64,000 nucleotides of DNA from Halichondria panicea (GCF_963675165.1 NC_087378.1:2701525-2765524), one strand, 5' to 3'. Counted from the first letter of the stretch, positions 50,901 through 62,093 are shown. Made by a program: numbers and translations. The notes: a model not told the origin generated them from the sequence alone.

Positions 50901-51254
50901 ATTATAATTATAGCGGCAGTACTTGCAGTATCTCATGCAATGACGATCTACGTGTCTCTCTTGTACATATACAGAAGACGTCGTACTCGCTCCAAGCGCA
51001 GGATTCGCTATGCCATTCTGGACAACAAGGGTGACCCAGAGGCCATGCAGATGCTCCCCAAGGACTACCAGCAGACTAGCCTAATGGTCAGTGAGTCCGA
51101 GACAGAGGAGGAGATTCTTTTTGATTCCTCTCGCAAGATTCTCAACAACGATACCAGGAAAGGAGGCAAAAACGTGAAGAATGGAAAAATTATAACCGGG
51201 GATGACAAGATTGGAAATCAGAGTTCCAGGAGTGGAAATAACAATACTGACTAA
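41551..51254 (+). CDS. KIAA0319-like PKD-repeat transmembrane protein
   Basis: Type I membrane glycoprotein of the KIAA0319/KIAA0319L family. Exon 1 gives a signal peptide (MRHIVALLGFTCLLYS). Exon 41693-42106 holds an N-terminal cysteine-rich MANSC-like domain (CIQACCDIGPEKCQYAWMF ... KCFLIGCDEEEKNLC). A Thr-rich mucin-like linker follows (42315-42566). Then about five PKD domains are spread over exons from 42949 to 48332, with typical GSYLYKWEKVSGP, YPPIAHAGNPV, LTVTDSSGQIAADTV, NKPPVANAGRD and VALAGPDINITLPQS motifs. A domain at 49015-49244 precedes an EGF-like module (CQLPCSGHGSCDPKTRKCQC). A transmembrane helix (FYVTLVVLGVVAVLLLVLWI) leads to a Cys-rich stop-transfer and a basic cytoplasmic tail (RRRTRSKRRIRYAILDN). 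About fifteen exons; the order matches the family. In vertebrates the paralogues are linked to neuronal migration, and KIAA0319L traffics between the surface and Golgi. Confidence 0.9.
43671..43857. repeat. Hairpin-forming inverted repeat
   Basis: The arms each contain 'cagtaaatgggcgttgtct' and its complement, about 65 bp long with a loop of about 57 bp, in an intron of the KIAA0319-like gene. It is probably a small non-autonomous element. Confidence 0.8.
44878..44962. repeat. CA/CGCA microsatellite
   Basis: Alternating (CA)n and (CGCA)n units abut the acceptor of the exon encoding ITLPQDSIVLDAQS, so repeat length may affect the splice tract. Confidence 0.9.
45178..45595. repeat. Minisatellite of TACATGTATGCATGTATATG units with C-tracts
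   Basis: About eleven tandem units of roughly 32-42 bp. Each has a fixed 'tacatgtatgcatgtatatg' core plus 'atgcac' and a C-run of variable length (about 7-18). It lies in an intron; the open frames on both strands across it are repeat artefacts. Confidence 0.95.
47543..47852. mobile_element. MITE, CCGTATAGCGG family, internally duplicated
   Basis: The ends resemble CCGTATAGCG and CGCTATACGG. The right half, starting 'atttcctgcactgcattccg', is present twice in direct orientation (about 47630-47736 and 47740-47849). A diverged relative, without the duplication, lies at about 43880-44050. Confidence 0.75.
48530..48898. repeat. Minisatellite with CCCTAA telomere-like blocks
   Basis: Six units of about 60 bp each contain 'tgtatgtactgtcatgac', then two to three CCCTAA repeats, then 'aggcttgtccccactcccac'. 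CCCTAA is the complement of the metazoan telomere repeat TTAGGG. The array is intronic in the KIAA0319-like gene. Confidence 0.92.
49806..50035. mobile_element. Degenerate MITE, CCGTATAGCG family
   Basis: It begins CTGTATAGCGCAAAATTTTA and ends with an inverted 'cctcgaaaatttcgttcaat' plus ACAG. Internal sequence matches the element at 55475-55698 in opposite orientation ('gcttaccggaagccacgcct'). Confidence 0.65.
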
Positions 51255-51469
51255 GTCATTTGCTAATAATGACCTATATAATTATAGTGAATTAATCATT
51301 TACTTTCCTAACCAACTTCATGCAATTCACCTGTGTATAATTATACATTACTTTTTAAAAATCTCAACCTCCATTATATGCATGCACATAATTATACGTG
51401 ATTTTGTTCTGATTTTCTGTAAGCATGTAGATCTTGTGAATTTAAAATTAATGTCAGCGCTTCGAAAAT

Positions 51470-54400
51470 ATGCCGCATGTTGCTAATTTAAAGATGAGTA
51501 TGATTCTCCGGGTTCCTGCTGTCGCCCATAAATCATGGCTCTTCTCAAGCTCTGTATGCTATGAGCTGATATTTTCACTCGGCCTGAGGCATGGAGTGAT
51601 CAGAAGCATCTCCTCCACAGAAGGGCAGCAGAGCACCTCATCCAGTGGGTTCAGGAACATTGAGGTGATGGACGTTAACAGGGTGAGGGTAATTGGTCTG
51701 AATCGCCCCAGGCAACGAAATGCAGTCAATCGTCAGACGGCGAAGGAGCTTTATAGTGCATTTCGTCTCTTTGATGAAGACGATAGCTCAGATGTGGCTG
51801 TTTTGTATGGGAAAGGAGGAACGTTCTGTGCTGGCTATGACTTGAAAGAGCTCGCGAGTGCCAGTACGAAAAACGGTGGCATGGATATAAACGAGTTCTT
51901 ACAGGACTGTGCTGCCGAGACTGATGTTGGACCCATGGTAACAGCATCATTTATTAGCCTCCTCCTTAGCAATGGCTTTCCTTTTCTTTTTAACCCCCCC
52001 GGCCAAAAAGTTACGCATGCAATATCTTTTATGCTCACTAGACTACTGTTATAATTATATATAATTGACAGTTAGTAGGCCTGAATCTGTGGATGTGGTC
52101 TGACAATTACCAATTTGTCCATCAGGGTCCCTCCCGACTGATGCTGAACAAACCAGTGATAGCGGCAGTTAGTGGTTTTGCTGTAGCTGGAGGTCTGGAG
52201 TTGGCTCTCTTGTGTGACATGAGGGTAGCAGAAGAGGACGCAACATTCGGAGTGTTCTGCAGACGATTTGGTGAGACGTAGGACTAATGTAAAATGCGTT
52301 GTTAGCTCTTTTTATATGATGAGTGATCGACCTCTATAATATTATGAAGATCACGTATAATTATAGAGTCGGGTTATACAGTGGAACCCCTCTATAAACG
52401 GACACCTTTGGGGAACAATATTTTGGCCTTTATACAGAGGTGGCCTTGTTGAGAGTGTACATGAACTGTTCATTTGGGACCTGGCCGTTATATAGCAGCT
52501 GGCCTTTATTCGGAGGTGGTTGTTAACGGAGGTTCCACTGTATTTATATATATATATATATACCGTAGTGCTATAAAAATAATTTTGGCCAATTTTAAGA
52601 ATTAAGAAACGTGCGATATTTATTTTTTGCGATTATTAATTAAACGCTGTGATTTAAATGTACAGGCCTCTAAATAATTGTGTGACACAAAAGTATGCAA
52701 TTTGTAAATTATGTCCGCGCTATGTACTGTATGTAAAAAATCTGAAATGACTACCCGTCACCTTAAGGTAGTTAGTATGAAGAGAAGAGGGCATGCAACT
52801 CAATGTATACTGTGTATACGTCATATTATTGATGAGTCAGCAGGATATGCTATAGCCAACCGCCCACTAGAGGAGGTTGGTCACAATTCATTAAGATTCA
52901 CGTGAGCTTATGTCTGTGTAAAAACTCCAAACCGCTGAGTCGGCACTTTTTATCTACTTTCTTCCATTAGCTCGTTTATCTCTCTTGTATAACATCTCCT
53001 GTTAGTTTATGAGTCATAGTAGTTTAACACTATGATTGCTATACCTGCTACGTCAAGACAGGAGTCAAAGAAACAAAGGATTTGCAGCAACAACTCAAAG
53101 TTTGTGGTTTCTGCCTCGTTGCTCTAGTACGACTATGCTACTCACTTTCTAGTTTCACTGAGCATTGTTAGCATCATTTACTACTAACTATATAGTATAG
53201 AGAGCTACAATCATCTACAGTATGTTAGCTTAGCTACAATATATAGCTACTTTCTCTGTATTAAAATTTCCATATTATCTTCACTGTGCACGCACAAAAA
53301 CAGTGCACGTGCAATGCTATTTTTAGACATAAGACCCCGCCCATTTATAATACGATAGATTGTAGTTGCATGCCCTCTTCTCTTCATATGCCCTTGGTGT
53401 CACGCATGAATTCTATAGCACTATAATTATACTGTAGACGATTTTCGCTAATCCAGCTCTCTGTAGTACGATCACATTGATATACTTGGTCGTTTTGTTT
53501 GGTACGGATTGCTAACTTGATCTTTATTGCACAAATTCGCCCTGAAATACAACCATTCGCTACTCCGTGTTCTGGCTGCCCTAAACTAGATTTTTAGTGT
53601 GATTTTATACATTTATTACGATTGAATATGACGTTTTGGGTATGGTTTGGCAGATCAAAATTAAATAGAGACATTAATGATTCATTGTCTTTGAGACAGA
53701 ACCGCAAATTAGTCATTAGATTCGAGGTAGAGACCGCTATTTAGCTGCGGCTATTTTCTGAAATACAGCCACCTCGCTATTCCGGCCAAGCTGCATTGTC
53801 TCAAGGGTGACCAGAGTCGACTAGCTGACTGTACGGGAAAATAGCAGTCTATCACACTATGGATTAGCCTCGATCCCAGGCCGAGTTTTCGCTTTTATAA
53901 CGGTTAGGCGAACAACTAGGCGAACAACTAGGCCTAACCGTTATAAAAGCGAAAACTCGGCCTGGGATCGAGGCTAACTATGGATGTGCAATTTATGTTT
54001 TCAAATAAATCCGGCTTACTTAATTTGACATGCACATAATTATATTCGTTGTGCTATAGGTGTACCACTGATCGATGGTGGAACAGTTCGCCTTCCAGCA
54101 CTCATTGGTCTATCTAGAGCTCTGGATATGATACTCACAGGCAGGCCAGTATTGGCACAGGAAGCACTTGCCATGGGTACGTACCGTTAGCTCTGAGTCT
54201 CAGCATAATTGTATCTCCCCATAACTATGTGGTGATTCTAATATCGTATAGCAGGCAATTTTCTAGATTTAAACATTTTGTGCATTTCAACCCAAGCCGC
54301 GAAATGTTCAACCGCAAAAAATACATGTCTGTTTCAATACACCAGTCCACTAAAAAAAAAACCAAACCATTGCTATCCATACACGAAATTTACCTATTCG

Positions 54401-55036
54401 TAGAACCTCGAAATTGAAAATTACCTACCATGTATATAATACGAACAGGGGCTCCTGATATGAATGAACAACTTCTTTCATCAATAAACAGCGGTAATGT
54501 ACGCTCACCCACAATATTGCCTAGTGCTAGTGTTATTTTTAGGGTTAAGGGTTAGTGTGGTAGTCTCGCTGCCTCGGTCCCAGGCTGATTTTTTTCTAAT
54601 AGACAGGAAGGGGGAAAATACGACTTGGCGTTCAATTAGAGAAAAGTCGGCCGGGAACGAGGCTAGGGTTAGTGTTGATGTTTTTAGTGCTGTACAATTA
54701 CCCAATTCAAGGTCATACTATAACAATGACCAATCATGATCGTTGTTTCATGCAGGATTGGTAAATAGAGTTGTGCCTCGAGGAAATGCTCTGAATGAAG
54801 CATTGGTTCTGGCCAATCAAATTGCAGCATTCCCACAAGCATGTATGAGAGCGGATCGTAATTCTGCATATCACTCAATGTACAAGACCAAAGACTCCTC
54901 AGACAAAAACAAAAACTGGTTGAAGGAAGGACTTTCTTTTGAGTACTCTAATGGCGTTAGCGTCATTGAAAAAGAGTCAGTGTATGGTGCACAAAAGTTT
55001 GCCAGTGGAGTGGGAAGAAAAGGAAAATTTGACTAG
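51470..55036 (+). CDS. Enoyl-CoA hydratase/isomerase (crotonase) family protein
   Basis: Crotonase-fold enzyme acting on an acyl-CoA thioester, probably mitochondrial: the N-terminus ([20 protein letters not shown], from ATG 51494 or the upstream ATG 51470) is basic and Ser-rich like a targeting peptide. Exon 1 runs to 51939 and carries [20 protein letters not shown] and the first oxyanion-hole segment [12 protein letters not shown]. The next exon (from about 52126) gives [20 protein letters not shown] then [21 protein letters not shown], with the second oxyanion glycines. The exon from 54061 gives [20 protein letters not shown]. The last exon starts [10 protein letters not shown] and ends at the TAG at 55034-55036. 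The [16 protein letters not shown] signature is typical of a bacterial-type enoyl-CoA hydratase subgroup. The usual acidic catalytic position cannot be assigned by eye, so the substrate is unknown. Confidence 0.88.
52379..52540. mobile_element. 162-bp MITE (CAGTGGAACCCC ends)
   Basis: CAGTGGAACCCCTCTATAAA at the left and GGAGGTTCCACTG at the right are inverted, with TA flanks. The terminus resembles Tc1/mariner-pogo elements. It lies in a crotonase intron. Confidence 0.85.
52563..53434. mobile_element. Probable TIR element, about 870 bp
   Basis: The left end is CCGTAGTGCTATAAAAAT; the right end contains the inverted TATAGCACTAT, and TA flanks it. Inside, 'gaagagaagagggcatgcaa' near 52780 is matched by an inverted copy near 53370. 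The boundaries are less clean than in the other families. Confidence 0.55.
53875..53976. mobile_element. 102-bp MITE with 9-bp target duplication (TAGCCTCG family)
   Basis: It is an almost perfect palindrome starting TAGCCTCGATCCCAGGCC and ending with its complement, around a short duplicated loop ('cgaacaactagg'). The direct repeat ACTATGGAT flanks it at 53866-53874 and 53977-53985. Nine-base duplications are typical of Mutator-like elements. Confidence 0.92.
54558..54665. mobile_element. 108-bp member of the TAGCCTCG family
   Basis: The left end TGGTAGTCTCGCTGCCTCGG and right end GGGAACGAGGCTA are partly inverted. The 9-bp direct repeat GGGTTAGTG flanks it (54549-54557 and 54666-54674). 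It lies in the last crotonase intron. Confidence 0.75.
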
Positions 55037-55474
55037 ACTTTGCATAAACAATTCAAATGTGTGTGTGCACTTGCTCACTAGGTATTGAACTTTGGATTAT
55101 CAATCACTTCATTACTAGGCCCTGGAACATTGTTCAACAAACTTTCTTATTTTTCTCAGCGCTTTTTTCAAGCCACCAACATTTCGGGGTTGACATTGAA
55201 CATCTTTTTTACTTTTGATATTGTTTCTACAGTAGGGGTGTGGTCATTTGAGCCTAAAATGAAACCAACTATATACATGTATCTGAAAAATTTTTGTTCC
55301 TTGAAAATAAAGCACTATAATTATGGTACTCAACAGCCAACTTGTACATTTCATAAGCTGCTCCATGCCTATAATACTCCTCTCCCCCCGACCTAGCTAT
55401 TGAGAGACTTCACTGTGCTTTCAATGAACATTAAGCCAAATGTTGTATCATGCACTCTTTGGTTGCTGTTTATA

Positions 55475-55698
55475 CCGTATAGCGCGAAATTTTCGAGGGG
55501 CTTAATTTTTGCGGATTTCGTGGGTTAGAATCCTACACGAAAATTAAGTTCATGAAAATTGAATTACCTGCTATAACATGCATAGATTTAAAGGCGTGGC
55601 TTCCGGTAAGCAGTCATTCCGCAAACATTGTGCAACGAAATAGCTTTTAGAGGCTAATCCACGAAATATAAGTGCCTCGAAAATTTCGCGCTATACGG
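55475..55698. mobile_element. MITE, CCGTATAGCGCG ends
   Basis: CCGTATAGCGCGAAATTTTC at the left and its inverted copy at the right are flanked by TA. It lies between the crotonase stop and the RPLP0 relics. Confidence 0.85.
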
Positions 55699-55974
55699 TA
55701 TATAGTGACAAACAGTTGGCCTTATCAGGCCCGGATCTAGGGGGTGGGTTTCAGGGGTTGCAACCCCCCCAAGCACTCACAAAAACTAGCTCAACCTACA
55801 CTTGGCTAAATGAGCAATGTGGCTGGATCCGCCCGGCCTACTTATTAGTCTACATAATTAACAGTTGCTACGTATTTACCATGCACACATGATAAATGTG
55901 GAGGTTTCTGTGCAAAGCATGCAATTACTAAAAACAGTTTTTATGTAACACGGCAAAATATACAAAATAAAATC

Positions 55975-56745
55975 AGTTGGGTCAGTCCAAAGCTCATGTC
56001 ATTGTCAGATTTGTGAGATTACTGCCTTGTCTATTCCCTTCTCTTCGGCTACAACAGCGAGAGCCACTCGGATCAGCCATGCGCAAATGCTTTAGCCTAC
56101 AAAACGATAAAACCGAATAAAGAAGTTGTTTTGGAGGAGCATGTTGTTCTACAGCTGAGTGTTGTAATTATTTGCCTCATAGTAGGTAAGAGAATGGTGC
56201 TCATCAACTAGAATCAGAGAGAGCGTACTCAGTATAATCATAGGCCAGATATGCATGGATGTGTACAATAAATACGTTATAGCAACCTGATACTTGTAAA
56301 GGCTTTTGAAGGTGAGGCATCAGTAGCAACAATAATATGTTATTATTATAGGAGATTCTAGAGTTAAGTACTTGCATGCACGCATATATAAGCATACCTT
56401 AAAATCGGAACAGGCCACAAAATGGGGTATCCAATCTGGAGGGAAACACCGGAAACAGAAAAAGCAAATGTTATTGCGTGACTTGACAGAATGTCTACAC
56501 ATCAATTATAGGCGCATTATAAGCTTCAGAAGGAAGGCAGAATGGATGTGATCAACACAGTGTGTTCAGTACATGTAACATCCAGTCTTTCATCACAAGC
56601 CACCAGTACATCAACCTACATGTAACTACGTCTAGCAACTAACATACCACCAAAAACTGCTGAATGAGATCCTCCTCTTTGACGTCCAGAATACTGGGAG
56701 GGAACACCGAGCCACCCTCGAACACTGTATGGGGGGGAGGGGGAA
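55975..56745 (-). pseudogene. Decayed duplicate of RPLP0 3' exons, copy C
   Basis: The segment contains, in the same order and strand as RPLP0, relics of exon 7 (55985-56100, heavily mutated, acidic tail disrupted), exon 6 (about 56286-56330), exon 5 (about 56395-56470) and exon 4 (about 56645-56730, still reading [20 protein letters not shown]). Intron sequence ('tccagtctttcatcacaagc') is also duplicated, so the copy arose from DNA, not retrotransposition. Confidence 0.85.
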
Positions 56746-56974
56746 TTGAAATTAAGTATTAATGGTTGCATATTCAAACGATGTAGTAACAGACTGAAGT
56801 ACAGCTTTTTCTTGCACTTTTTGGTGCTTTCCCTGGCAAATTCTACAGCAAGTAATTTTCCCATTGCAAATAATTATGTTGTAGAGAAATTAATTGCCTG
56901 CAATACACATCATTAATATATACTACTCACACAATAACTAGTCGTCACTTGGGCAAAATATCACAAGTTCACTG

Positions 56975-57705
56975 GATTCAATAGTTCAAATCCCATGTCA
57001 TCGTCAACAATTCTGGCTCAGGCTCCTTAGCAGCTGCCTTGTCTGCTCCTTTCTCTTCGACTACAGCAGCAAAAGCACTTGGATTGGCCACAAATGCTTT
57101 AGCCTACAAAACAATAAAACAGGATAAAGAAATGGTTTTTAGAGGGGCAAATTGTTTTACAACTGGGTAGGGTAAATATCTGCCTCATAGTAGGTAAGAG
57201 AATGGTGCTCATCAGCTAGAATCAGAGAGAGCGTACTCAGTATAATCATAGGCCAGATGCATAATTCTGGGTAAGGCATCTGTAGCAACAATACATGTAG
57301 CGCATTGAGGTAATCACTGCACATAATTATACGATACATCATACCATTGTATGATGTAATATGACAATAGAGTAGGAACAGACGCCACAGTAGGGTATCC
57401 AACCTGGAGGGAAACAGCTGCCATCCTGCAACACATAAAAGCAAACGTAATTACGTAACTTGACACGTATACACATTAATTAATTACAGACACACATTTA
57501 ACATAAGCTTCAGAAGGAAGGCAGTAATGGATGTGATCAACACAGTGTGTTCAGTGCATGTAACATCCAGTCTTTCATCACAAGCCACCAGTACATCAAC
57601 GATGTCTAGCTACTAACATACCGCCAAAAACTGCTGATTGAGATTCTCCTCTTTGACGTCCAGAATACTGGGAGGGAACACCAAGCCACTCTCAAGCACT
57701 GTATA
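56975..57705 (-). pseudogene. Decayed duplicate of RPLP0 3' exons, copy B
   Basis: It has the same layout as copy C. Exon 7 relic (56990-57105) reads AKAFVANPSAFAAVVEEKGA then an acidic stretch, but loses the final GFGLFD. The exon 5 relic (about 57365-57430) retains [14 protein letters not shown], and the exon 4 relic (about 57620-57703) retains [20 protein letters not shown]. The upstream exons 1-3 are not duplicated. Confidence 0.85.
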
Positions 57706-57968
57706 GGGGAAAAGATGAACAAAATTAAAAATTAAGTACTAACGGTAGCGTTAGAAGGATGTTGTAACAGATTGACATACGGCTCTTTCTTGCATGTTTG
57801 TTTCCACACTTGGTGCTTTCCCTGGCATATTCTAGCAATTTCATTGCATTGCATGCAAATGTGTTTTTTGGTAAGTGCATGCAATACTACTCACATGACA
57901 ATAACTTTAAACCAAACTTGTAAGTCACTTGGCAAAATATCACCACAAAATCAGTTAGTGTGTTAAAA

Positions 57969-60957
57969 CTAATCAAATAGTCCAAATCCCATGTCATCGT
58001 CAGATGCGTCAGACTCTGGCTCAGGCTCCTTAGCAGCTGCCTTGTCTACTCCCTTCTCTTCGGCCACAGCAGCAACTGGTGCTAAGGCAGCAAAAGCACT
58101 CGGATCGGCCACAAATGCTTTAGCCTAACAAAACAATACAACAGGATAAAGAAGTGGTTTTAAAAGGGCACATTGTTCTACAACTGAATCGGTAATTGCC
58201 TCATTGTAGGTAAGAGAATGGTGCTCATCAACTAGAGTCAGGTAAAGTGTACTCGGTATAATCATAGGCCATATACATAATTATGGGTGTGTACAATTAT
58301 GTTATAACAATATGTTACCTGTTCAGCCTCTTTGAAGGTAATGTCAGTAGCAACAGCAATAGCCAAGAGATTCTGAAAAGGAGGATTGAGTTAATCAATA
58401 CTTGCATTAATACATACCTTAAAGCCATTGACAATAGAGTGGGGAACAGAGGCCACAGTGGGGTAGCCAATCTGGAGGGAAACAGCTGCCACCCTGGAAA
58501 CACCCTGTGCAAAGGGAAAAAGTAAATGTATTTGGGTGACATGACATGTGTACACACTAATAGTCCTATTCGTTTAAGAGCCTGGAATCTTGATTGCTTT
58601 TAGTAGGTATCTTCAAGACCAGCTAGCTCATTGACAGTTGACAAACACTCTCTGGGACAAAACCCATTATGTAGCTCTTCAATATTTCACAAACTTCTTT
58701 TCTTTAGAATAATAGTGCATGCATTGCAGAATGCAGAGGCTGCAAAAACGCATTGATTTTACTCAATGTAAAAGGGTATGTCAGCTCAGCACAATTTTAC
58801 TGCGAAAGCTATACAGAAGTAGTTAGAGGACGTTCAAAAAGCAACAAAAATTCCAGGCTCTTAAACGCTATTATAGGCACATCGTAAGCTTCAGAAGGAA
58901 GGCAGTAATGGATATGATCAACACAGTGTGTTCAGTGCATAACATCCAGTCTTTCATCACAAGCCACCAGTACATCAACCTACATGTAACTACGTCTAAC
59001 TTACCACAAAAAACAGCTGAATGAGATCCTCCTCTTTGATGTCTAAAATACTGGGAGGGAACACCGAGCCACCCTCGAACACTGTATGGAGGGGAAGATA
59101 TATTGGGTGCAGGCATCCATCATTGGTAAAAAGGGGAATTTTGTGTTGATACTGTGCCAATTTTACATTGCACACAAGGGTGTGTGTGTGTGTGTGGTTA
59201 CCTTGAACAATCTTGAGGCCATAACTGAATGGGAAGATTTTCAACATCTGAAGCAGAGCTGCCTCCGAAGCTCCCACCTTCTCCTCAAACTTAACCAGAT
59301 GCACCTCGCTCATAATCTCAATCGTGCCCCTGGAGATCTTGGTAGCAATGGAGAGAGCCTGGAAGAAAGATGTTTTCTCTGGACCAAGACCTGTGTTGCT
59401 GGCAGGAATGAACACGTCTATAGGAGCAAGGGCACCTGCCTTGGCTGGAGCACCCACCTATAATTAACAATAGGTGATAAAATAATTATAAGAAGTTAGC
59501 ACATTAAATAAACTCACTTGGTTAGAAAGGATAATTTCTCTGATATCTTGTAGGTCATCGTTGGTGAAAACAAAACCGACATTGCCCTTAATGTATGGCA
59601 AAAGCTTCTCCAGCTGGGGGTTCTGGTCTAGACTCCCTCGCATTGCCTTCCTGATGGTGGTATTCTTGCCCATGAGAATAATAGCTTTCCCACGGAGAGA
59701 AATACGAATCTGCTGCATCTGTTTGGAGCCCACATTGTCCACATTGACTAGGAGTACCCTCGAATACTCGTTAAATAGACCCTGGGGAAGTCAACATGAG
59801 CACATGAAGGTGTTGTTATTCAATTACTACTTTCTTATAACGCGTACATTTTTAGGAGAAAAAAAGAATTTTTTTCTAGGTATTATTATGAATTAACTTA
59901 ACCACTGCCTGTATACCACAAAGGTGTGTATAGCAAGGGTATAAACTTTCACGGAACGACAGAATTTTGAGGACTAAATTTTTTGGACTATCAGCCTTTT
60001 GGCGTATGCATGCATGTATGCAATATTAATATTACCGTATTTACCCGAATTACTGGGACACAAAAAAATAATTACGGCTTGTAGTGTCCCTTGGAATAGA
60101 GCAAGAAAAATTACGTTAAAGTCGAAGTGTCCCTTGTATTAGGGTGTCCCGTAGTAATTAGAACGAATATTTCCCCATTTAAGGTACGTACACGGCCTCG
60201 ATTCCAGGCCGAGGCTAGCTCTGCAGCTAAAATGTCTTTCGTGCAGTTTAGAAGCTGTGTGCATCTACAAAGGTGTCTTCAACCGTCAGTGACATATTAC
60301 GGTGCCAGAGAGTTTCTAAGAGTTTTGAGTCTCTATCGAGCTAACATGCTCTTTTTCGTTCTAATAAGATTGGGACGTCTAAAAATATTTACATTTCCTG
60401 TTGTTCCTTAATATAGAATGAAAAAAATTACGTAAGTCCGAAGTGTCCCTTAGAATAGAGTGTCCCGGTAATTCGGGTGAATACGGTAGTGGTTACGAAT
60501 GTTTGCAGTACATGCTTAAAAATAATGTGGAAAACTTTCTCGACATTATCTGGTACCCACTATACGATTAGCCTCGACCAGCCGTTAGTTGTCTGAAAGA
60601 ACGCCTGGTCAAGTTCCAATGTACAACTTGGTCCAGGAATTTCTTGGACTGATAATTGCCCGCACAAGGTGTATTACCCATGAATATCATTATAATGCTG
60701 TAAAACGCTGACTCAGCTAGGCGAGTTGTATATTGGAACTTAATTGACCAGGCGTTCTTTCAGACAACAAACGGCTGGTCTCGAGGCTACTATACGATTA
60801 GTTAAAAAACCTAATAAAATCAGTTGGCCAGTATTTTGGTGATGGAAGATAAGGTTTTATATTTTTACATACATAGCAGGTGAACACAATTAATGGGCCT
60901 TACCAAAAGCTTTACAACATAGTTGGACTTCCACGTTTGTTTGTCTTCCCTGACCAT
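57969..60957 (-). CDS. RPLP0: 60S acidic ribosomal stalk protein P0
   Basis: P0 (uL10) anchors the P1/P2 stalk at the GTPase centre of the large ribosomal subunit. Seven phase-consistent exons (60957-60904, 59781-59518, 59457-59202, 59081-59005, 58504-58418, 58372-58319, 58124-57969) give 315 residues against 317 in human. The protein starts [18 protein letters not shown], continues [71 protein letters not shown] and [18 protein letters not shown], and ends in the acidic P-tail [14 protein letters not shown]. Copies of exons 4-7 lie downstream as pseudogenes. Introns 1 and others hold MITEs. It diverges from the esterase D gene 281 bp away. Confidence 0.96.
60035..60486. mobile_element. MITE with CCGTATTTACCCGAATTAC ends
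   Basis: CCGTATTTACCCGAATTACT and the inverted GTAATTCGGGTGAATACGG are flanked by TA, about 450 bp, in RPLP0 intron 1. The interior repeats 'agtgtcccttg' motifs. Confidence 0.85.
60569..60789. mobile_element. 221-bp member of the TAGCCTCG family with 9-bp duplication
   Basis: The ends TAGCCTCGACCAGCCGTTAG and CTGGTCTCGAGGCTA are inverted, and pairing continues through 'tgtctgaaagaacgcctggt'. The direct repeat CTATACGAT flanks it exactly (60560-60568 and 60790-60798). It lies in RPLP0 intron 1. Confidence 0.9.
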
Positions 60958-61238
60958 CCTAATTATGAGTCACGGATTGCCCTCTTTGGGTTTAAAGAAC
61001 TCTAGGAAGGGGAATAATAAGAAGAACAATGACATAAAGAAACTTACAAAGTAGCTAGTGGAAGGAGATTGGACTGAAGAGTTCCACAAGAGATATGAAA
61101 TTCACCACGTGCTTTTGGGGTTACAGAAAATGTGCGCATGCGTTATGAATGTACACGTGTATTTCGGGACAATTACTGGGCTGTACCTAAACGTAAACAC
61201 ACCCAGCAGCCAGCAGCTCCTTGAAAGTCAGTCAAAAA
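60958..61238. promoter_or_regulatory. Divergent RPLP0 / ESD promoter region
   Basis: 281 bp separates the two head-to-head start codons. No TATA box or classic motif is obvious; the GTGCGCATGCGTTATGAATG segment at 61132-61151 resembles an NRF1 site. Confidence 0.55.
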
Positions 61239-62093
61239 ATGGCAGTCCTAACCCTGATATCGAGTGTAAAATTCTTTGGAGGCTATCAAAAAGTGTTTGA
61301 GCATGCTAGTGACGTTCTCAAGTGCAAGATGAAGTTTGCAGTATTCATTCCCTCAAAAGCTGATGAAGCTAAAGTACCAGTTTTGTATTGGCTATCTGGA
61401 TTGACATGCACTGAACAAAATTTTGTCACTAAAGCTGGTGCTCAGAGGTGTGCTGAAGAGTATGGTTTGATGATTGTAGCTCCCGATACTAGTCCTAGGG
61501 GCTGTGGAATAGAAGGTGAAGACGATTCGTGGGATTTCGGAACTGGAGCAGGGTTTTACGTCGATTCTACGGAAGAAAAATGGAAGACTAACTACAACAT
61601 GTATTCGTATGTCACGAAAGAGTTACCAGCACTTGTTCAAGCTAATTTCCCTGCTCTCCCGGACAAGCAGTCAATATTTGGTCATAGCATGGGTGGACAT
61701 GGTGCTCTGGTCTGTGCTCTCAAGAATCCAGGAAGATACGTGTCTGTCTCTGCCTTTGCTCCAATCTGTAATCCTATCAACTGTCCTTGGGGACAAAAAG
61801 CGTTTGGTGGATATCTTGGTGGTGATCGAGATTCTTGGAAGAATTGGGATGCTACTGAGTTAGTTGGAAATTACAACGGACCACCTTTCCCTTACATTTT
61901 GATCGATCAAGGCAAAGAAGACAAGTTTTTGACACAAGGGCAACTTCTCCCTGAGAACTTTGTGGAGGCTTGTCGTAAAGTAAGCATGCCTGTGGTTCTC
62001 CGCATGCAGGAAGGGTACGACCATAGCTACTACTTTATAGCCTCATTTATGGAAGAACACATTAAACAGCATGCTCAAGTTTTGAATGCTTAA
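61239..62093 (+). CDS. ESD: S-formylglutathione hydrolase (esterase D)
   Basis: Cytosolic serine hydrolase that releases formate from S-formylglutathione in formaldehyde detoxification. It is a single uninterrupted exon of 284 residues (human ESD 282). ATG 61239 gives [20 protein letters not shown]; an open extension upstream starts only with TTG. Hallmarks: [55 protein letters not shown], the nucleophile elbow [10 protein letters not shown], catalytic Asp in DQGKEDKFL and His in GYDHSYYF. The lack of introns is unusual among its intron-rich neighbours and could reflect retroposition, ancient transfer or intron loss. Confidence 0.95.
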   Translation: MAVLTLISSVKFFGGYQKVFEHASDVLKCKMKFAVFIPSKADEAKVPVLYWLSGLTCTEQNFVTKAGAQRCAEEYGLMIVAPDTSPRGCGIEGEDDSWDFGTGAGFYVDSTEEKWKTNYNMYSYVTKELPALVQANFPALPDKQSIFGHSMGGHGALVCALKNPGRYVSVSAFAPICNPINCPWGQKAFGGYLGGDRDSWKNWDATELVGNYNGPPFPYILIDQGKEDKFLTQGQLLPENFVEACRKVSMPVVLRMQEGYDHSYYFIASFMEEHIKQHAQVLNA

